64,000 nt of DNA from Ktedonobacter racemifer DSM 44963. Its GTDB lineage: Bacteria > Chloroflexota > Ktedonobacteria > Ktedonobacterales > Ktedonobacteraceae. Position 1 is the stretch's first letter; every line of letters begins with the position of its first letter. The DNA is taken from positions 62,001 to 126,000 of the forward strand of contig NZ_ADVG01000002.1 in the NCBI RefSeq assembly GCF_000178855.1, in the 5' to 3' direction. Positions 35,128-44,078 of this stretch are shown here, piece after piece. A program made the position numbers and the translations under genes. The notes beneath the pieces are model-generated. The model had not been told where the DNA came from. It ran no database searches and worked only from the letters and a program-made list of their open reading frames with translations.

Positions 35128-35940
35128 TTAACCTCCCAGGCCGAAGTCGAGGGGAATGTGCAGGATATTGAGCAGGGCTACCAGTAAGGGGGCGATCAGC
35201 AGGGCTGGAAGCATGTTCGCGACTTTGATCCGTTCCGCCCACAAACTCTGCGACTGAATGCCGAGGATATTGAGCGCCAGGGCGATGAGAATCGTCCCAC
35301 CTGCGGCGGAAAGCTCGATGACGCGTGGCTGCATTCCCAGGGGCAGGGCAGAACTCGAGATAAGTAGAGGCTTGATCAAGCCCGCCAGCAGCGAGATACC
35401 TCCCTGCACGATAAGCACCGTTGCCCCGGCAAAAAGCACGCCTCGTCCAAAGCTGCTGGCAAAAATAATCGCGGAAAAGCCATCCAGGATAGCTTTGATA
35501 GCCAGCAAGCGAAAGTCGCCCGTCAGGCCATCCTGTATCGAGCCGAGAATCGTCAACGGTCCCACACAGAATTGCAGGCTCGCCACCACAAAAGCCGCGG
35601 TAAAGTGTTGCTCGCGACCCGTCTTATCGACCCGCCGCTTCAGCGAATCGCCCAGCCAGTTAATGCCGCCATCAATATTGAGAAGTTCCCCCACCACCAC
35701 GCCAATCACCAGTGCCAGAAGCGGAATCAAGGCGTTCTCCGTCTTCAAGGCACTACTCATCCCGATCACAATCGTCATAATACCAATCACAATAATGACG
35801 CCCTGCTTAATCCGCTCGGGGAGACGATCTCCAATCAACAGGCCAATGATGCCTCCCAGCATGACCGTAGCAAAGTTTAAGAGTGTTCCACGCAGCGGCA
35901 AGGCCGCCACATCAGAGAGAAGTGTATTTGCTAGTAGCAT
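35128..35940 (-). CDS. DUF554 integral membrane protein
   Basis: 270 residues, seven or so hydrophobic helices. RGTLLNFATVMLGGIIGLLIGDRLPERIKQGVIIVIGIMTIVIGMSSAL at the N-terminus and FVVASLQFCVGPLTILGSIQDGLTGD with ILDGFSAIIFASSFGRGV in the middle are hallmarks of DUF554 (YqgA/YdfK) proteins. Their role is unknown; they are thought to be transporters. ATG start. Divergent from the DUF4397 gene. Confidence 0.9.
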   Translation of the reverse strand: MLLANTLLSDVAALPLRGTLLNFATVMLGGIIGLLIGDRLPERIKQGVIIVIGIMTIVIGMSSALKTENALIPLLALVIGVVVGELLNIDGGINWLGDSLKRRVDKTGREQHFTAAFVVASLQFCVGPLTILGSIQDGLTGDFRLLAIKAILDGFSAIIFASSFGRGVLFAGATVLIVQGGISLLAGLIKPLLISSSALPLGMQPRVIELSAAGGTILIALALNILGIQSQSLWAERIKVANMLPALLIAPLLVALLNILHIPLDFGLGG

Positions 35941-36045
35941 TCCTCATAAGTTCCTTATTCTCAAAAAGCATACGCAATGTCAGATGTAGACTTCTGTTAG
36001 ATCCCCTTAGCATAGCATGCGCTCAAGCATAGACGGTAATCAGTA

Positions 36046-36116
36046 GCCCAACGCTGCTAAAGCACGCGTCTACATATAACCATGATATGTAGACGCGTGC
36101 TTTAGCAGCGTTGGGC
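36046..36116. repeat. Long inverted repeat, shared-sequence hairpin copy B
   Basis: Perfect 32-nt arms (36046-36077, 36085-36116) with a 7-nt loop. The inner arm sequence equals that at 28878-28944. Here it sits between divergent gene starts, so a simple terminator role does not fit. Confidence 0.75.
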
Positions 36117-36644
36117 AGCAACCTGCGCTGCACATATCGATGAGTACATGTACACCCTCCCCGGATACTGGCAATAGGAGATTTCCTCCTCCCATTCATC
36201 GACCCACGAGGAGCCTGCCACAAACCTGGCCCTCTTCAAAGGCTCCTCCCACTTCTCCATCGCGCCCCTCCCCTCTAAGGAACTCAGCCACCATTTTGCT
36301 GTGTCTGTATACTGCTAACGAACAAGCAAACAACCTGCCGGCAACACCGGGGAAATGTCATCTCTGTGTCGAAAGGTTAAAGAATTTGACCATCTTCTGC
36401 TTGCTATTCCATCTCTATACTGGAACGCATGCAAGAAGGTGAGGAGGGAAACAAACACTTGTGAGCCTTACAACTCGCAAGCCTGGCAGGCTGACACCCT
36501 GTACGTTGGTCAATCGAAGAGCACTCTTGCCGGCAACATAGTCATCTTACGTGTATGCACATGGGAACATAGATGACCTCTGGTCTCCTCTGTCATACCA
36601 CTTCGAGGGGCTATGTGTACACCAACACAAGGAGTTTGCCTATC
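36117..36644. other. Intergenic region upstream of the DUF4397 gene
   Basis: About 530 bp with only short ORFs that lack ribosome sites or family likeness. No RNA or promoter motif stands out. Confidence 0.35.
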
Positions 36645-37451
36645 ATGAGACACCAGACTATGCAATCGCACCAGGCAACTGGCAGCCTGCTCTACCGGGC
36701 CACAATCCCCCTGGCGATGCTCGCGCTTGCCTGTGCCTGTGTACTGGGCGTCCGCTCGGCCTCAGCCGCTTCACGCGACAATGACGCTCATGTGCGCATC
36801 GTGCATGCCTCGTCCAAGGCAGGTCCCGTCGATATATTCGTAGATGGAAAGAAGCTCTTAAGCAACGTCTCGTTTGGCACTGTGACGGACTACAAAACGC
36901 TCACACCCGGCAAACATGAGATTAAGATTGCCCCGGCAGGTAAAGGCGAGAAAGCAGCGGTCATCACGGCCAATGCCAATGTCAAGCAGCATGGCTACTA
37001 TACCATCGCGGCTACTGGTAGCAAGCAAGGTGACGTCTCGGTGAAGGGGTTTAAAGATGATAATACCGGCAGTACCAAAGATGCCAAAATACGCGTCTAT
37101 CATCTCTCGCCAGACCTGGGCACAGTCAACGTCACGACCTCTGACAATAAAAAAATTGTCAGCGATCTACACTATGAGCAGGCCAGCGATTACATAACCG
37201 TTCCGGCTGGAAGTTATACGCTGAATGCGACGGCAAGCAAAACTGATAAGAAACTACCCATTAAAGCTGATGTAAAAGATGGCAAGGTCTATAGCGTCTT
37301 CGTGCTCGGAGAGCAGCATGGCCAGCCCCCACTGACCTACAAGGTACAGTCTGTCGTTGCGCAGAGCACGACAGCACAGCCAGGCCAGACACCAACGGGA
37401 ACCGCGACCAAAACCGTAACGCCTGCGAAGACCAAGTCACCCACGCGTTAA
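36645..37451 (+). CDS. Secreted DUF4397-domain protein
   Basis: 268 residues from the ATG at 36645, with AAGGAG about 10 bp upstream. The signal peptide ends near ASAAS (about 42). Two tandem beta-sandwich repeats follow: HVRIVHASSKAGPVDIFVDGKKLLSNVSFGTVTDYKTLTPGKHEIKIAPAG and IRVYHLSPDLGTVNVTTSDNKKIVSDLHYEQASDYITVPAGSYTLNATAS, the DUF4397 pattern. A Thr/Pro/Lys-rich tail suggests cell-wall or sheath association. No enzymatic motif. Confidence 0.87.
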   Translation: MRHQTMQSHQATGSLLYRATIPLAMLALACACVLGVRSASAASRDNDAHVRIVHASSKAGPVDIFVDGKKLLSNVSFGTVTDYKTLTPGKHEIKIAPAGKGEKAAVITANANVKQHGYYTIAATGSKQGDVSVKGFKDDNTGSTKDAKIRVYHLSPDLGTVNVTTSDNKKIVSDLHYEQASDYITVPAGSYTLNATASKTDKKLPIKADVKDGKVYSVFVLGEQHGQPPLTYKVQSVVAQSTTAQPGQTPTGTATKTVTPAKTKSPTR

Positions 37452-37573
37452 CGATACGCGAACGCGGCCAGTCGTTCGCCACAAATTTGAAACTGGAAAG
37501 GCTCGCCCTCCTGACGTATGCACCGGCGGGCCTCTCCATGTTCTCTCCTTCAGGAACACATGTTACAGGAGAC

Positions 37574-37598
37574 CCGGCGCTGCTGAAGCACGCGCCGG
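37574..37598. repeat. Short hairpin related to the shared-sequence repeats
   Basis: CCGGCGC and GCGCCGG arms flank TGCTGAAGCAC; the loop core TGCTRAAGCACGCG is the same as in the hairpins at 28878 and 36046. Confidence 0.45.
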
Positions 37599-37624
37599 AC
37601 CACACGCAGATCAAGCAACCAGGC

Positions 37625-39469
37625 TTATTTGCCAGCTGCGCCTTTTACGTGGGAGTCGAGGAAATCGGCGATTGCTGGATAGGCCTTGAGGCGATTATCG
37701 CGCTTGATCAGGCCATGTCCTTCATCTGCGAAGACGAGGTACTCGACAGGCACATTGCGCTGGCGCAGGGCATTCACCACTTGCTCAGCTTCGCCAAGGG
37801 GGACGCGTGGATCGTTGGCGCCATGCACGACGAAGAGCGGAGCCGTAATCTTATCTACCGCGTGAATGGGCGAGATTTGCTCCAGAAACGCCCGGTCCTG
37901 CTCCAGGCTGCCATATTCGGCCTCGCGCCATTTGCGGCGCCAGGGACCAGTATTCTCCAGGAAGGTCACGAAGTTCGCGATACCCACGATATCGACGGCC
38001 GCCGCCCAGAGATCAGGGTAGGTCGTCACAGCCGCAAGCACCATGAAGCCTCCATAGCTACCTCCATAGACAGCGATCCGCTCAGGATCGGCGATGCCGC
38101 TTTCGCGCAGCCATTCAACGGCGGCCTTGAGATCGGCCACTGAGTCCATCCGCTTGCGCACATCGTCGAGGCTCTGGTAAGTATAGCCATAGCCCGTACT
38201 GCCACGGACATTGGGGGCGAGAACCGCGTAGCCACGCGCCACGAGATACTGGTAGATAGGGTTAAACCAGGGGCGCTCCTGGGACTCCGGTCCACCATGC
38301 ACGCTGATCACCACGGGCAGGTTTTTCTGCGCGCCCGCAGGCTGATAGAGAAACGCGGGAATATCGCGCCCATCAAAGGAGGGGTAGCGCACCACTGCCG
38401 GCGCGACAAAGCTAGCGCGGGGGATGCCTCCAGTTGAACTCAAGGTAGCACGCTGGATATGTCCGCCAGCCATGTCCCAGATCCAGATGTCGGTCGGCTC
38501 ATCCGCTCCACTCAGAGTAATCGCCAGTTTCGCCCCATCCTGCGACCACGCCAGGTCAAGCACGACGCTCTTAGGCAGCGTTGGAGCCAGCAAGACATGG
38601 CGCTGCTCCCAGCCTTGCGCAACATCAAAGAGTTCGAGACGCGAGATACCATCCTCATTGATCACCATAGCCAGGGAGGCGCCATCCCTGGTGACGGCCA
38701 GCGCCTCCACATCCCAGGGAATATCGCTGAGATAACGAAGCTCGGTTGTGGCCAGGTCCAGGTAGGCCAGGGAGAGAAAATCGCGCTCCCGATTACAGAG
38801 CAGGTAGAGACCCTTGCGATCCGCTGACCAGAAGGGAGTGGCGTGCAAGGCGGCTCCCTCGCCCAGGTCTGGCGTCAGGTCTCGTGCCTCGCCAGAATCA
38901 ATATCTATCAATATAAGTGCATTGCGTGACAGCGACTCCACCCGTCTCACCAGCACCTGTTTGCCATCGGGAGAGTAGCGTACTGGCATGTTTGAGCCGT
39001 CCTGCTCCAGCAGCAAACGACATTCTCCGGTGCTTACCTGCATCTCGTAAACGTCAAAGAAGCGAGCGTCACGCTCATTGCTATTATAGACGATACGCTC
39101 TCCATCAGGCGACCAGCCACCGAAGGAATGCATGACCTCGGGCTTCTCGGTCAACGCACGAAACTCGCTGCCATCGGCGCTCAAAAGGAAGAGTTGTGCC
39201 CGTTCATTGCCGCCGATATCCCCGCTTACCAGCAGTGTATCGGCATGTGGCGCAAAGGTAGCACCAGAGACGCGCTCTCCTCGAAACGTCAACTGCCGCG
39301 GCCAAGCTGGCTCCTGCAAATTGGGCTGGTCGATAGAGACGCTCCAGACTTCCGCAACTCCGGTAATATTGGTCAAGAAGCTAATATGCTGACCATCAGG
39401 CGAAAAACTGGCCCCTGTGGCCGAGCGAACATTGAGATATCGTTCAAAACTATATATTTCTTTTGTCAC
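37625..39469 (-). CDS. S9-family prolyl oligopeptidase-like peptidase
   Basis: 614 residues from the GTG at 39469 (GAGAGG 8 bp upstream); an in-frame ATG at 39499 would add 10 residues. The N-terminal seven-bladed WD40-like propeller (about 15-360) carries repeated SPDGxxI/L motifs. The alpha/beta hydrolase domain follows: nucleophile Ser in VYGGSYGGFMVLAA, Asp in VVHGANDPRVPLGEA, His in FADEGHGL. No signal peptide, so a cytosolic peptidase that trims short peptides (S9C/acylaminoacyl-peptidase type). Transcribed toward the FtsH side, alone. Confidence 0.92.
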   Translation of the reverse strand: MTKEIYSFERYLNVRSATGASFSPDGQHISFLTNITGVAEVWSVSIDQPNLQEPAWPRQLTFRGERVSGATFAPHADTLLVSGDIGGNERAQLFLLSADGSEFRALTEKPEVMHSFGGWSPDGERIVYNSNERDARFFDVYEMQVSTGECRLLLEQDGSNMPVRYSPDGKQVLVRRVESLSRNALILIDIDSGEARDLTPDLGEGAALHATPFWSADRKGLYLLCNRERDFLSLAYLDLATTELRYLSDIPWDVEALAVTRDGASLAMVINEDGISRLELFDVAQGWEQRHVLLAPTLPKSVVLDLAWSQDGAKLAITLSGADEPTDIWIWDMAGGHIQRATLSSTGGIPRASFVAPAVVRYPSFDGRDIPAFLYQPAGAQKNLPVVISVHGGPESQERPWFNPIYQYLVARGYAVLAPNVRGSTGYGYTYQSLDDVRKRMDSVADLKAAVEWLRESGIADPERIAVYGGSYGGFMVLAAVTTYPDLWAAAVDIVGIANFVTFLENTGPWRRKWREAEYGSLEQDRAFLEQISPIHAVDKITAPLFVVHGANDPRVPLGEAEQVVNALRQRNVPVEYLVFADEGHGLIKRDNRLKAYPAIADFLDSHVKGAAGK

Positions 39470-39562
39470 GTTATAACCTCTCAAGGGCATCGCTATCAAG
39501 TTTCATCGTAGAGATGCCTCTATTATAGGACAACGAGACCCGGCAAGGCCAACAGCAACGGG

Positions 39563-39649
39563 ACTTTCACGCCTGCGTCGCTCAAAGGGCGAAGGGGTGT
39601 GTGCATGGAGAAACAAGCAATGCTCGCTTTTCCATGCACACCCCCCTTC
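39563..39649 (+). repeat. Constant-tail/variable-palindrome repeat, copy 4
   Basis: Tail 39563-39583 (ACTTTCACGCCTGCGTCGCT) is followed by an imperfect palindrome with 29-nt arms 39591-39619 and 39621-39649 (25 of 29 positions match). Lies downstream of tex. Confidence 0.62.
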
Positions 39650-39677
39650 CTCTGAGAGTTCGTTGCGCGAGAAGGCG

Positions 39678-41999
39678 CTATTGTTTGGCGTTGCGCATAC
39701 TAAGCTGGACGCGATTGCGCTTGAGGTCAATACTGAGTACGCGCACAGAGACAACCTGGCCCACTGCTACCACAGTCAGCGGGTCCTTGACGAAGCGCTC
39801 AGCTAGCTCGGAGATATGCACCAGGCCATCCTGCTTAACGCCAATATCGACGAAGGCGCCAAAGTCGACGACGTTGCGCACCGTTCCCTGAAGGATCATG
39901 CCTGGTTGCAAATCCTCCATCTTTAACACATCATGGCGCAGGATCGGCGCGGGCAGAGCATCACGAGGGTCGAGACCTGGCTTCTCCAGGTTTTCCAGGA
40001 TGTCATGCAGCGTAGGCATACCCACCCCAATCTGTTTGGCGATGTTCTTCCAGGCCTCGGTTTCGTCACTTGCCTCGCCGCGTCCACGGCTGCTACGCCC
40101 AAAGGAGTGCTGCAACTTGATCAATTGCTTGAACTGGGCGATGCGCTCGTTTGGTTTCTGCTTCTGATCACCTGGAAGCATATTCAGTAGCGCACGCGCC
40201 GCTTCGTAACTCTCGGGATGGATAAAGGTATTATCCAGGCTATCGACAGCATTCCCAATCTTGAGAAAGCCTGCCGCCTGGACGAAGGTCGCGGGTCCCA
40301 GGCCTGAGACCTTCTTCAACTCGTCACGCGACTTGAAGGGTCCATGAGCCTCGCGATGCTTAACGATTGCGTTGGCGACACGGGTATTGATGCCCGAGAC
40401 GTGCTTGAGTAGAGCGGAGGAGGCAGAATTGACCTCGACGCCCGCGAAGTTTACACATGAGACAACCACGCGATCCAGCATCTCGGCCAGTTCTTTCTGA
40501 TCGACATCGTGCTGGTAGAGTCCAACACCAACAGCCTTGGGATCGATCTTGACCAGCTCAGCCAGGGGGTCTTGCAGACGACGAGCAATAGAGATAGTAC
40601 CGCGCTGGGTCGCGTCGAGGGTGGGGAACTCCTCGCGAGCCGCTTCAGAGGCTGAGTAGACCGAGGCACCAGCCTCGTTAACGAGTACATACCCAATCTC
40701 GCCGTGCTGCCCTCGCTCCTCCTCAATCGTACCAATCACGCTCGCGACCAGTTGCTCGGTCTCGCGGGAGGCGGTGCCATTCCCGATGGCCACGACTTTC
40801 ACCTGGTGCTTAACAAGCATGTCATGCAGGACACGTTTGGCTTTCTCTTCCTGGTGCAGGTAGACCGTATCCGAGAGGAGATATTTGCCCGTTTCATCGA
40901 CAAGCGTCACCTTACAGCCGGTGCGATAGCCAGGATCGAGGCCTAACACCATCTTGCCGCGCAGGGGTGGCTGGAGCAGGAGATTGCGCAGATTCGCGGC
41001 GAAGATATGAATGGCGTGCGCCTCCGCCTTCTTGGTCAATTCTACGCGCACCTCGCGCTCCATAGCGGGCGCGAGCAAGCGTTTGTAGCCATCCTCCATC
41101 GCCTCTTCCAGGGTTCGCTGAAAGGGCGAGGTCGCTCTGGCAGGGTAGTGGCGGGTAATCTCGCCTTTCGCCTGCTCATATGCCAGGTTCACGCCCACAC
41201 GCAAGATTCCCTCACGTTCGGCGCGGTTCAAGGCCAGCACGCGGTGAGGCACCAGTTTGGTGACATCCTCGTTAAAATCGTAGTAGAGCTGGTAGACGCC
41301 CTGGGGGTCCTTCGCCTTCAGTTCTTCCTCGTCGAGCGCTTTGGTCTTGAGAGAAGACTGCTTGAAATACGCGGCACGCACATCACCACGGACGGAGGCA
41401 TCTTCAACGATCATCTCGGCAACGATATCGGCTGCGCCCGCGAAGGCTTCAAGGCTTGTATCCACACCTTTTTCGGCATTCAGAAAAGGCGCGGCATGCT
41501 CTTCGAGGATCGTCTCCACATCACCTGAGATCTCAGGCTGCTGCAAAATAATCTCCGCCAGCGGCGCCAGGCCCTTCTCGCGTGCCACGCTCGCACGCGT
41601 TTTGCGCTTTTGCCGGTAGGGGAGATAGAGGTCCTCGACCGCTTGCAGGGTGGTTGCCTCTTCGATGGCTGCAGCCAGTTCGGGCGTAAGCTTGCCCTGA
41701 CCATCAATCAAACGCCGCACATCCTGCTTGCGCTCATGCAGTGCCCGCAACGAGGCGGCCCTATCGGCAATGGCCTGAATCTGCACCTCGTCGAGGCTAC
41801 CGGTCACTTCTTTACGATAACGGGCAATGAAGGGAATGGTATTGCCCTCGTCTAACAGGCCAAGCGTGCGCTCAACCTGGCCACGCTGTAGATTCAATTC
41901 GGAGCTCAGTTGTGCGGCTATCTCCTGAGGAGACAGCGTCGTCTCTTCCAGCTTCGCGGAATCTATCGTCACAGTCTCATGTTTATCTTCTGTCGTCAA
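39678..41999 (-). CDS. tex: Tex-family S1 RNA-binding transcription accessory protein
   Basis: 773 residues, standard Tex length. The N-terminal helical part (LNLQRGQVERTLGLLDEGNTIPFIARYRKEVTGSLDEVQI) is the family signature. Next come the YqgF-like RNase-H fold (VLGLDPGYRTGCKVTLVDETGKYLL), the helix-hairpin-helix region (INTRVANAIVKHREAHGPFKSRDELKKVSGLGPATFVQAAGFL) and a C-terminal S1 domain (LQPGMILQGTVRNVVDFGAFVDIGVKQDGLVHISELAERF). Binds RNA and affects transcription and stress tolerance in other bacteria. Start ATG. Confidence 0.95.
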   Translation of the reverse strand: MTTEDKHETVTIDSAKLEETTLSPQEIAAQLSSELNLQRGQVERTLGLLDEGNTIPFIARYRKEVTGSLDEVQIQAIADRAASLRALHERKQDVRRLIDGQGKLTPELAAAIEEATTLQAVEDLYLPYRQKRKTRASVAREKGLAPLAEIILQQPEISGDVETILEEHAAPFLNAEKGVDTSLEAFAGAADIVAEMIVEDASVRGDVRAAYFKQSSLKTKALDEEELKAKDPQGVYQLYYDFNEDVTKLVPHRVLALNRAEREGILRVGVNLAYEQAKGEITRHYPARATSPFQRTLEEAMEDGYKRLLAPAMEREVRVELTKKAEAHAIHIFAANLRNLLLQPPLRGKMVLGLDPGYRTGCKVTLVDETGKYLLSDTVYLHQEEKAKRVLHDMLVKHQVKVVAIGNGTASRETEQLVASVIGTIEEERGQHGEIGYVLVNEAGASVYSASEAAREEFPTLDATQRGTISIARRLQDPLAELVKIDPKAVGVGLYQHDVDQKELAEMLDRVVVSCVNFAGVEVNSASSALLKHVSGINTRVANAIVKHREAHGPFKSRDELKKVSGLGPATFVQAAGFLKIGNAVDSLDNTFIHPESYEAARALLNMLPGDQKQKPNERIAQFKQLIKLQHSFGRSSRGRGEASDETEAWKNIAKQIGVGMPTLHDILENLEKPGLDPRDALPAPILRHDVLKMEDLQPGMILQGTVRNVVDFGAFVDIGVKQDGLVHISELAERFVKDPLTVVAVGQVVSVRVLSIDLKRNRVQLSMRNAKQ

Positions 42000-42109
42000 C
42001 GATTACTCCACCTTCTCTAACAGGTTTCTATCTCTCCTGATAGTACCATAAACGCGTGTCTCTTGAGCGAAAAGTCCCCCTTTCGTCTTGTCTCACACGC
42101 TCGTCTTGT

Positions 42110-42488
42110 GAAGTACCCCACGCCTTTAGGCGTGGGCTTCGACAGCGGCCCAGTTTCTCCGAAGAGACCACCGGGTGCTGTAGGGCGCTTCCCGCCCCGG
42201 CCACCCTACGGGTGGACTTGCCTTTCTTGCTTGGTTTCTTGCTTGGAAGAAGCGTCCCTTGCTCCTCATAGCGCCGCAGCAGGTTGCGGGCCGCGTTCTC
42301 ATCGCGGTCGAGCTCAGCCCCACACGTGGGACACGAGTGCCAGCGCACTGAGAGGTCCTTGGGCACTAGCTCCCCTTCACCACCATGCCGCCAGCCCCTT
42401 CCGCTTTGCAGGCACACAACGTGATGAATCGGCCCCAGGCCGCGTCTAAAATACTTTTATTCAGCCCACTCTTGGCAACAGCTCCATC
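42110..42488 (-). pseudogene. tnpB 3' fragment, frameshifted
   Basis: In one frame 42488-42370 encodes DGAVAKSGLNKSILDAAWGRFITLCACKAEGAGG, which is TnpB between RuvC-II and the zinc knuckle. After a frame change near 42370 it continues as ELVPKDLSVRWHSC with PTCGAELDRDENAARNLL, i.e. the second zinc Cys pair and the RuvC-III Asp. The segment that should hold TSQxCxxCG is missing, so a deletion plus frameshift has removed the first Cys pair. It picks up where the fragment ending at 44079 stops. The right-end hairpin 42117-42136 closes the element. Confidence 0.82.
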
Positions 42489-42519
42489 TAAAAATTGCGC
42501 CATACGGGGACCCCTGGCT

Positions 42520-43809
42520 TTAGCCATGGGGAGGAGCATGGCGCACTCCTTTCTGTGTATACTCATAGCCATCGGATCGTTGCACACAACGCATATATTT
42601 GGGGTGAATATCGACCTTCTCCAGTCGGAATGATGGCCGATGACGAATGGCTATCCGTCCTTCAAATGTTCCTTTGGGCGTGATGGCTTTGACCAGATCA
42701 CCCGTTTGATACCCAAGAAATGTCTTTTTGCGCTCTTTGTGCTGCTTCGGGAATCCATACTTGTCAGGCACACACATTTGCCTCCTCCCATGCCCTGTCG
42801 CTTTGATGCGCAGTGGGATGACTCCCTTCTGCAAAAGCACATCAGGTGTGCTCTTGCCTACGCAAGCTGCATCGAGCCAGTGGGTTTTGGGGAGTCCTCG
42901 CGTGGTACGATTAAACTTCGTCAATCCACCGCTCCCACACTCGACAGGCAAGCCGATAGCTTTCAGCCGTTCGAGCAAAGCACATCGTGTGCTATTGACA
43001 GCGCTGGCATCCTTGAGTGGCTTTTTGACCTGAGCGAGAAGACGCTTGAGCACTTCAGGTTTCTTTTTCAAGAAGACTTCGATCTCCTGAGTGCCTTTGG
43101 CAGTATTGCATGCTTCGCACGCCAAGGTAAGATTGCTCATCCTGTTCGTACCACTACGGGCACGTGGATGGATATGCTCTACCTGAAGCGGGACATCTTG
43201 TTTGCCACAATAGGCACACGTGCGTTCCCATTTTTCCAGCAAGTATTCCCTGACCTCATAGCCTTGCAAGGTTCCTTGCTGGTATTCCACACCTGCAATG
43301 TCGGGATTCTCCATCAATTGCATATCAAACTTCACAAGCTCCTGACTGAGAGTGGCAATGGGAGCATATCGACACAGGCGAGCTACCCACGTCAGAATGT
43401 TGGCAAGGCGACTTTCTAACGATGGTGGCAACCATCCCTTCTTCCTCCGTCGATTGTCAAATCGCGGCTTGCGGTAGCGTGTTTTACGCTGCCTACGCCC
43501 CTGGCGACTTGCACGACGGCTATCAAGACTGTCTTTAATTGCATGCCCTCGATGTGAGAGTTCAGCCGCGAACACAATTTTGCCGTTGGTGCCGTTCACC
43601 AGGGCAATTCCCGTCGTTTTACTGCCTGGATCGAGCTTGAGGTGCAAGGGTTGTACCTCTGGCTGTTCTACCACCCGTTTGAGCACAATGGTAAACGGAT
43701 ACCGTCTAAACACGGCTGCTTTCCCTTGCCTGAGCAAGCGCCTCGCGTGTCCTGGATGCACCGGATTTAAAGGTTTGCAGTCACTATCAATCACAAAAAC
43801 ATTGCTCAC
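42520..43809 (-). CDS. iscB: IscB RNA-guided nickase/nuclease (Cas9 ancestor family)
   Basis: 429 residues from the GTG at 43809, with AGGAGG 7 bp upstream; a longer frame from 43935 reads through the omega-RNA and is rejected. PLMP domain 2-45 (VFVIDSDCKPLNPVHPGHARRLL). RuvC-I D60 (LKLDPGSKTTGIAL), Arg-rich bridge helix about 98-125, RuvC-II E157 (SQELVKFD). HNH 198-240 has zinc Cys pairs C198/C201 and C231/C234 and catalytic EH at 211-212. RuvC-III H310/D313 (THWLDAACVG), then a C-terminal target-interaction domain. All catalytic residues are intact. Confidence 0.96.
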   Translation of the reverse strand: MSNVFVIDSDCKPLNPVHPGHARRLLRQGKAAVFRRYPFTIVLKRVVEQPEVQPLHLKLDPGSKTTGIALVNGTNGKIVFAAELSHRGHAIKDSLDSRRASRQGRRQRKTRYRKPRFDNRRRKKGWLPPSLESRLANILTWVARLCRYAPIATLSQELVKFDMQLMENPDIAGVEYQQGTLQGYEVREYLLEKWERTCAYCGKQDVPLQVEHIHPRARSGTNRMSNLTLACEACNTAKGTQEIEVFLKKKPEVLKRLLAQVKKPLKDASAVNSTRCALLERLKAIGLPVECGSGGLTKFNRTTRGLPKTHWLDAACVGKSTPDVLLQKGVIPLRIKATGHGRRQMCVPDKYGFPKQHKERKKTFLGYQTGDLVKAITPKGTFEGRIAIRHRPSFRLEKVDIHPKYMRCVQRSDGYEYTQKGVRHAPPHG

Positions 43810-44078
43810 GTTGAGCCTCCTGTTTCCAGGGTAATGTTTGCCTCGACAATGATAGAGGGCGGTACTTTTCCCTGAGCACTGCATAGACCCCGCTTTGCTG
43901 TTTAACCCAGAGATTCTAGAGCTACCGGCTGGCACACACCTGTAGGTAGGAACTTGAACACTTCTCCTCTATCGTAGCCTGATAACCTCCTGCCTCGCGC
44001 AGAAGGTCCATGGCTAAGTCTGGACAGGTCCGAGCTTGCTTTCACAAGCCCCTGCCTTTAGGCATGGGGTACCTGACT
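43810..44078 (-). ncRNA. Predicted IscB omega-RNA region
   Basis: In IscB loci the omega-RNA scaffold lies between the left end and iscB, with the guide at its 5' end taken from DNA flanking the element. This 270-nt non-coding segment ends at the iscB ribosome site. It contains paired segments such as CAGGAGG/CCTCCTG and CAGGGAAAAGTACCGCCCTC next to iscB. The guide would come from about 44079-44098 on the minus strand, i.e. tnpB. Boundaries by analogy. Confidence 0.6.

Larger units (their letters stand above)
42489..44078 (-). mobile_element. ISC (IscB) element inserted in tnpB; ends approximate to ~10 bp
   Basis: About 1.59 kb between the two halves of a tnpB gene. Terminal hairpins are near-identical: 44049-44069 (CCCCATGCCTAAAGGCAGGGG less the last base, left end) and 42511-42531 (same with the CC/GG pair swapped to G/C, right end). 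The iscB stop and the premature stop of the tnpB 5' part both fall in the CTAAAG loops. Contents: omega-RNA region, then iscB. No transposase, so mobilised in trans if at all. Confidence 0.82.

Noticed and set aside
3487..39649. CRISPR array or integron attC sites to explain the repeated tail with variable neighbours
   Set aside because: Copies are many kilobases apart with ordinary genes between, in both orientations, with no cas genes or integrase, and the variable parts are long near-perfect palindromes.
42063..42449. Plus-strand ORF of 128 residues over the tnpB 3' fragment
   Set aside because: It is the antisense shadow of TnpB coding sequence and lacks any family likeness.
43810..43935. 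Longer iscB start (ATG at 43935)
   Set aside because: The added 42 residues come from the omega-RNA scaffold region and the GTG at 43809 has an ideal ribosome site at the start of the PLMP domain.
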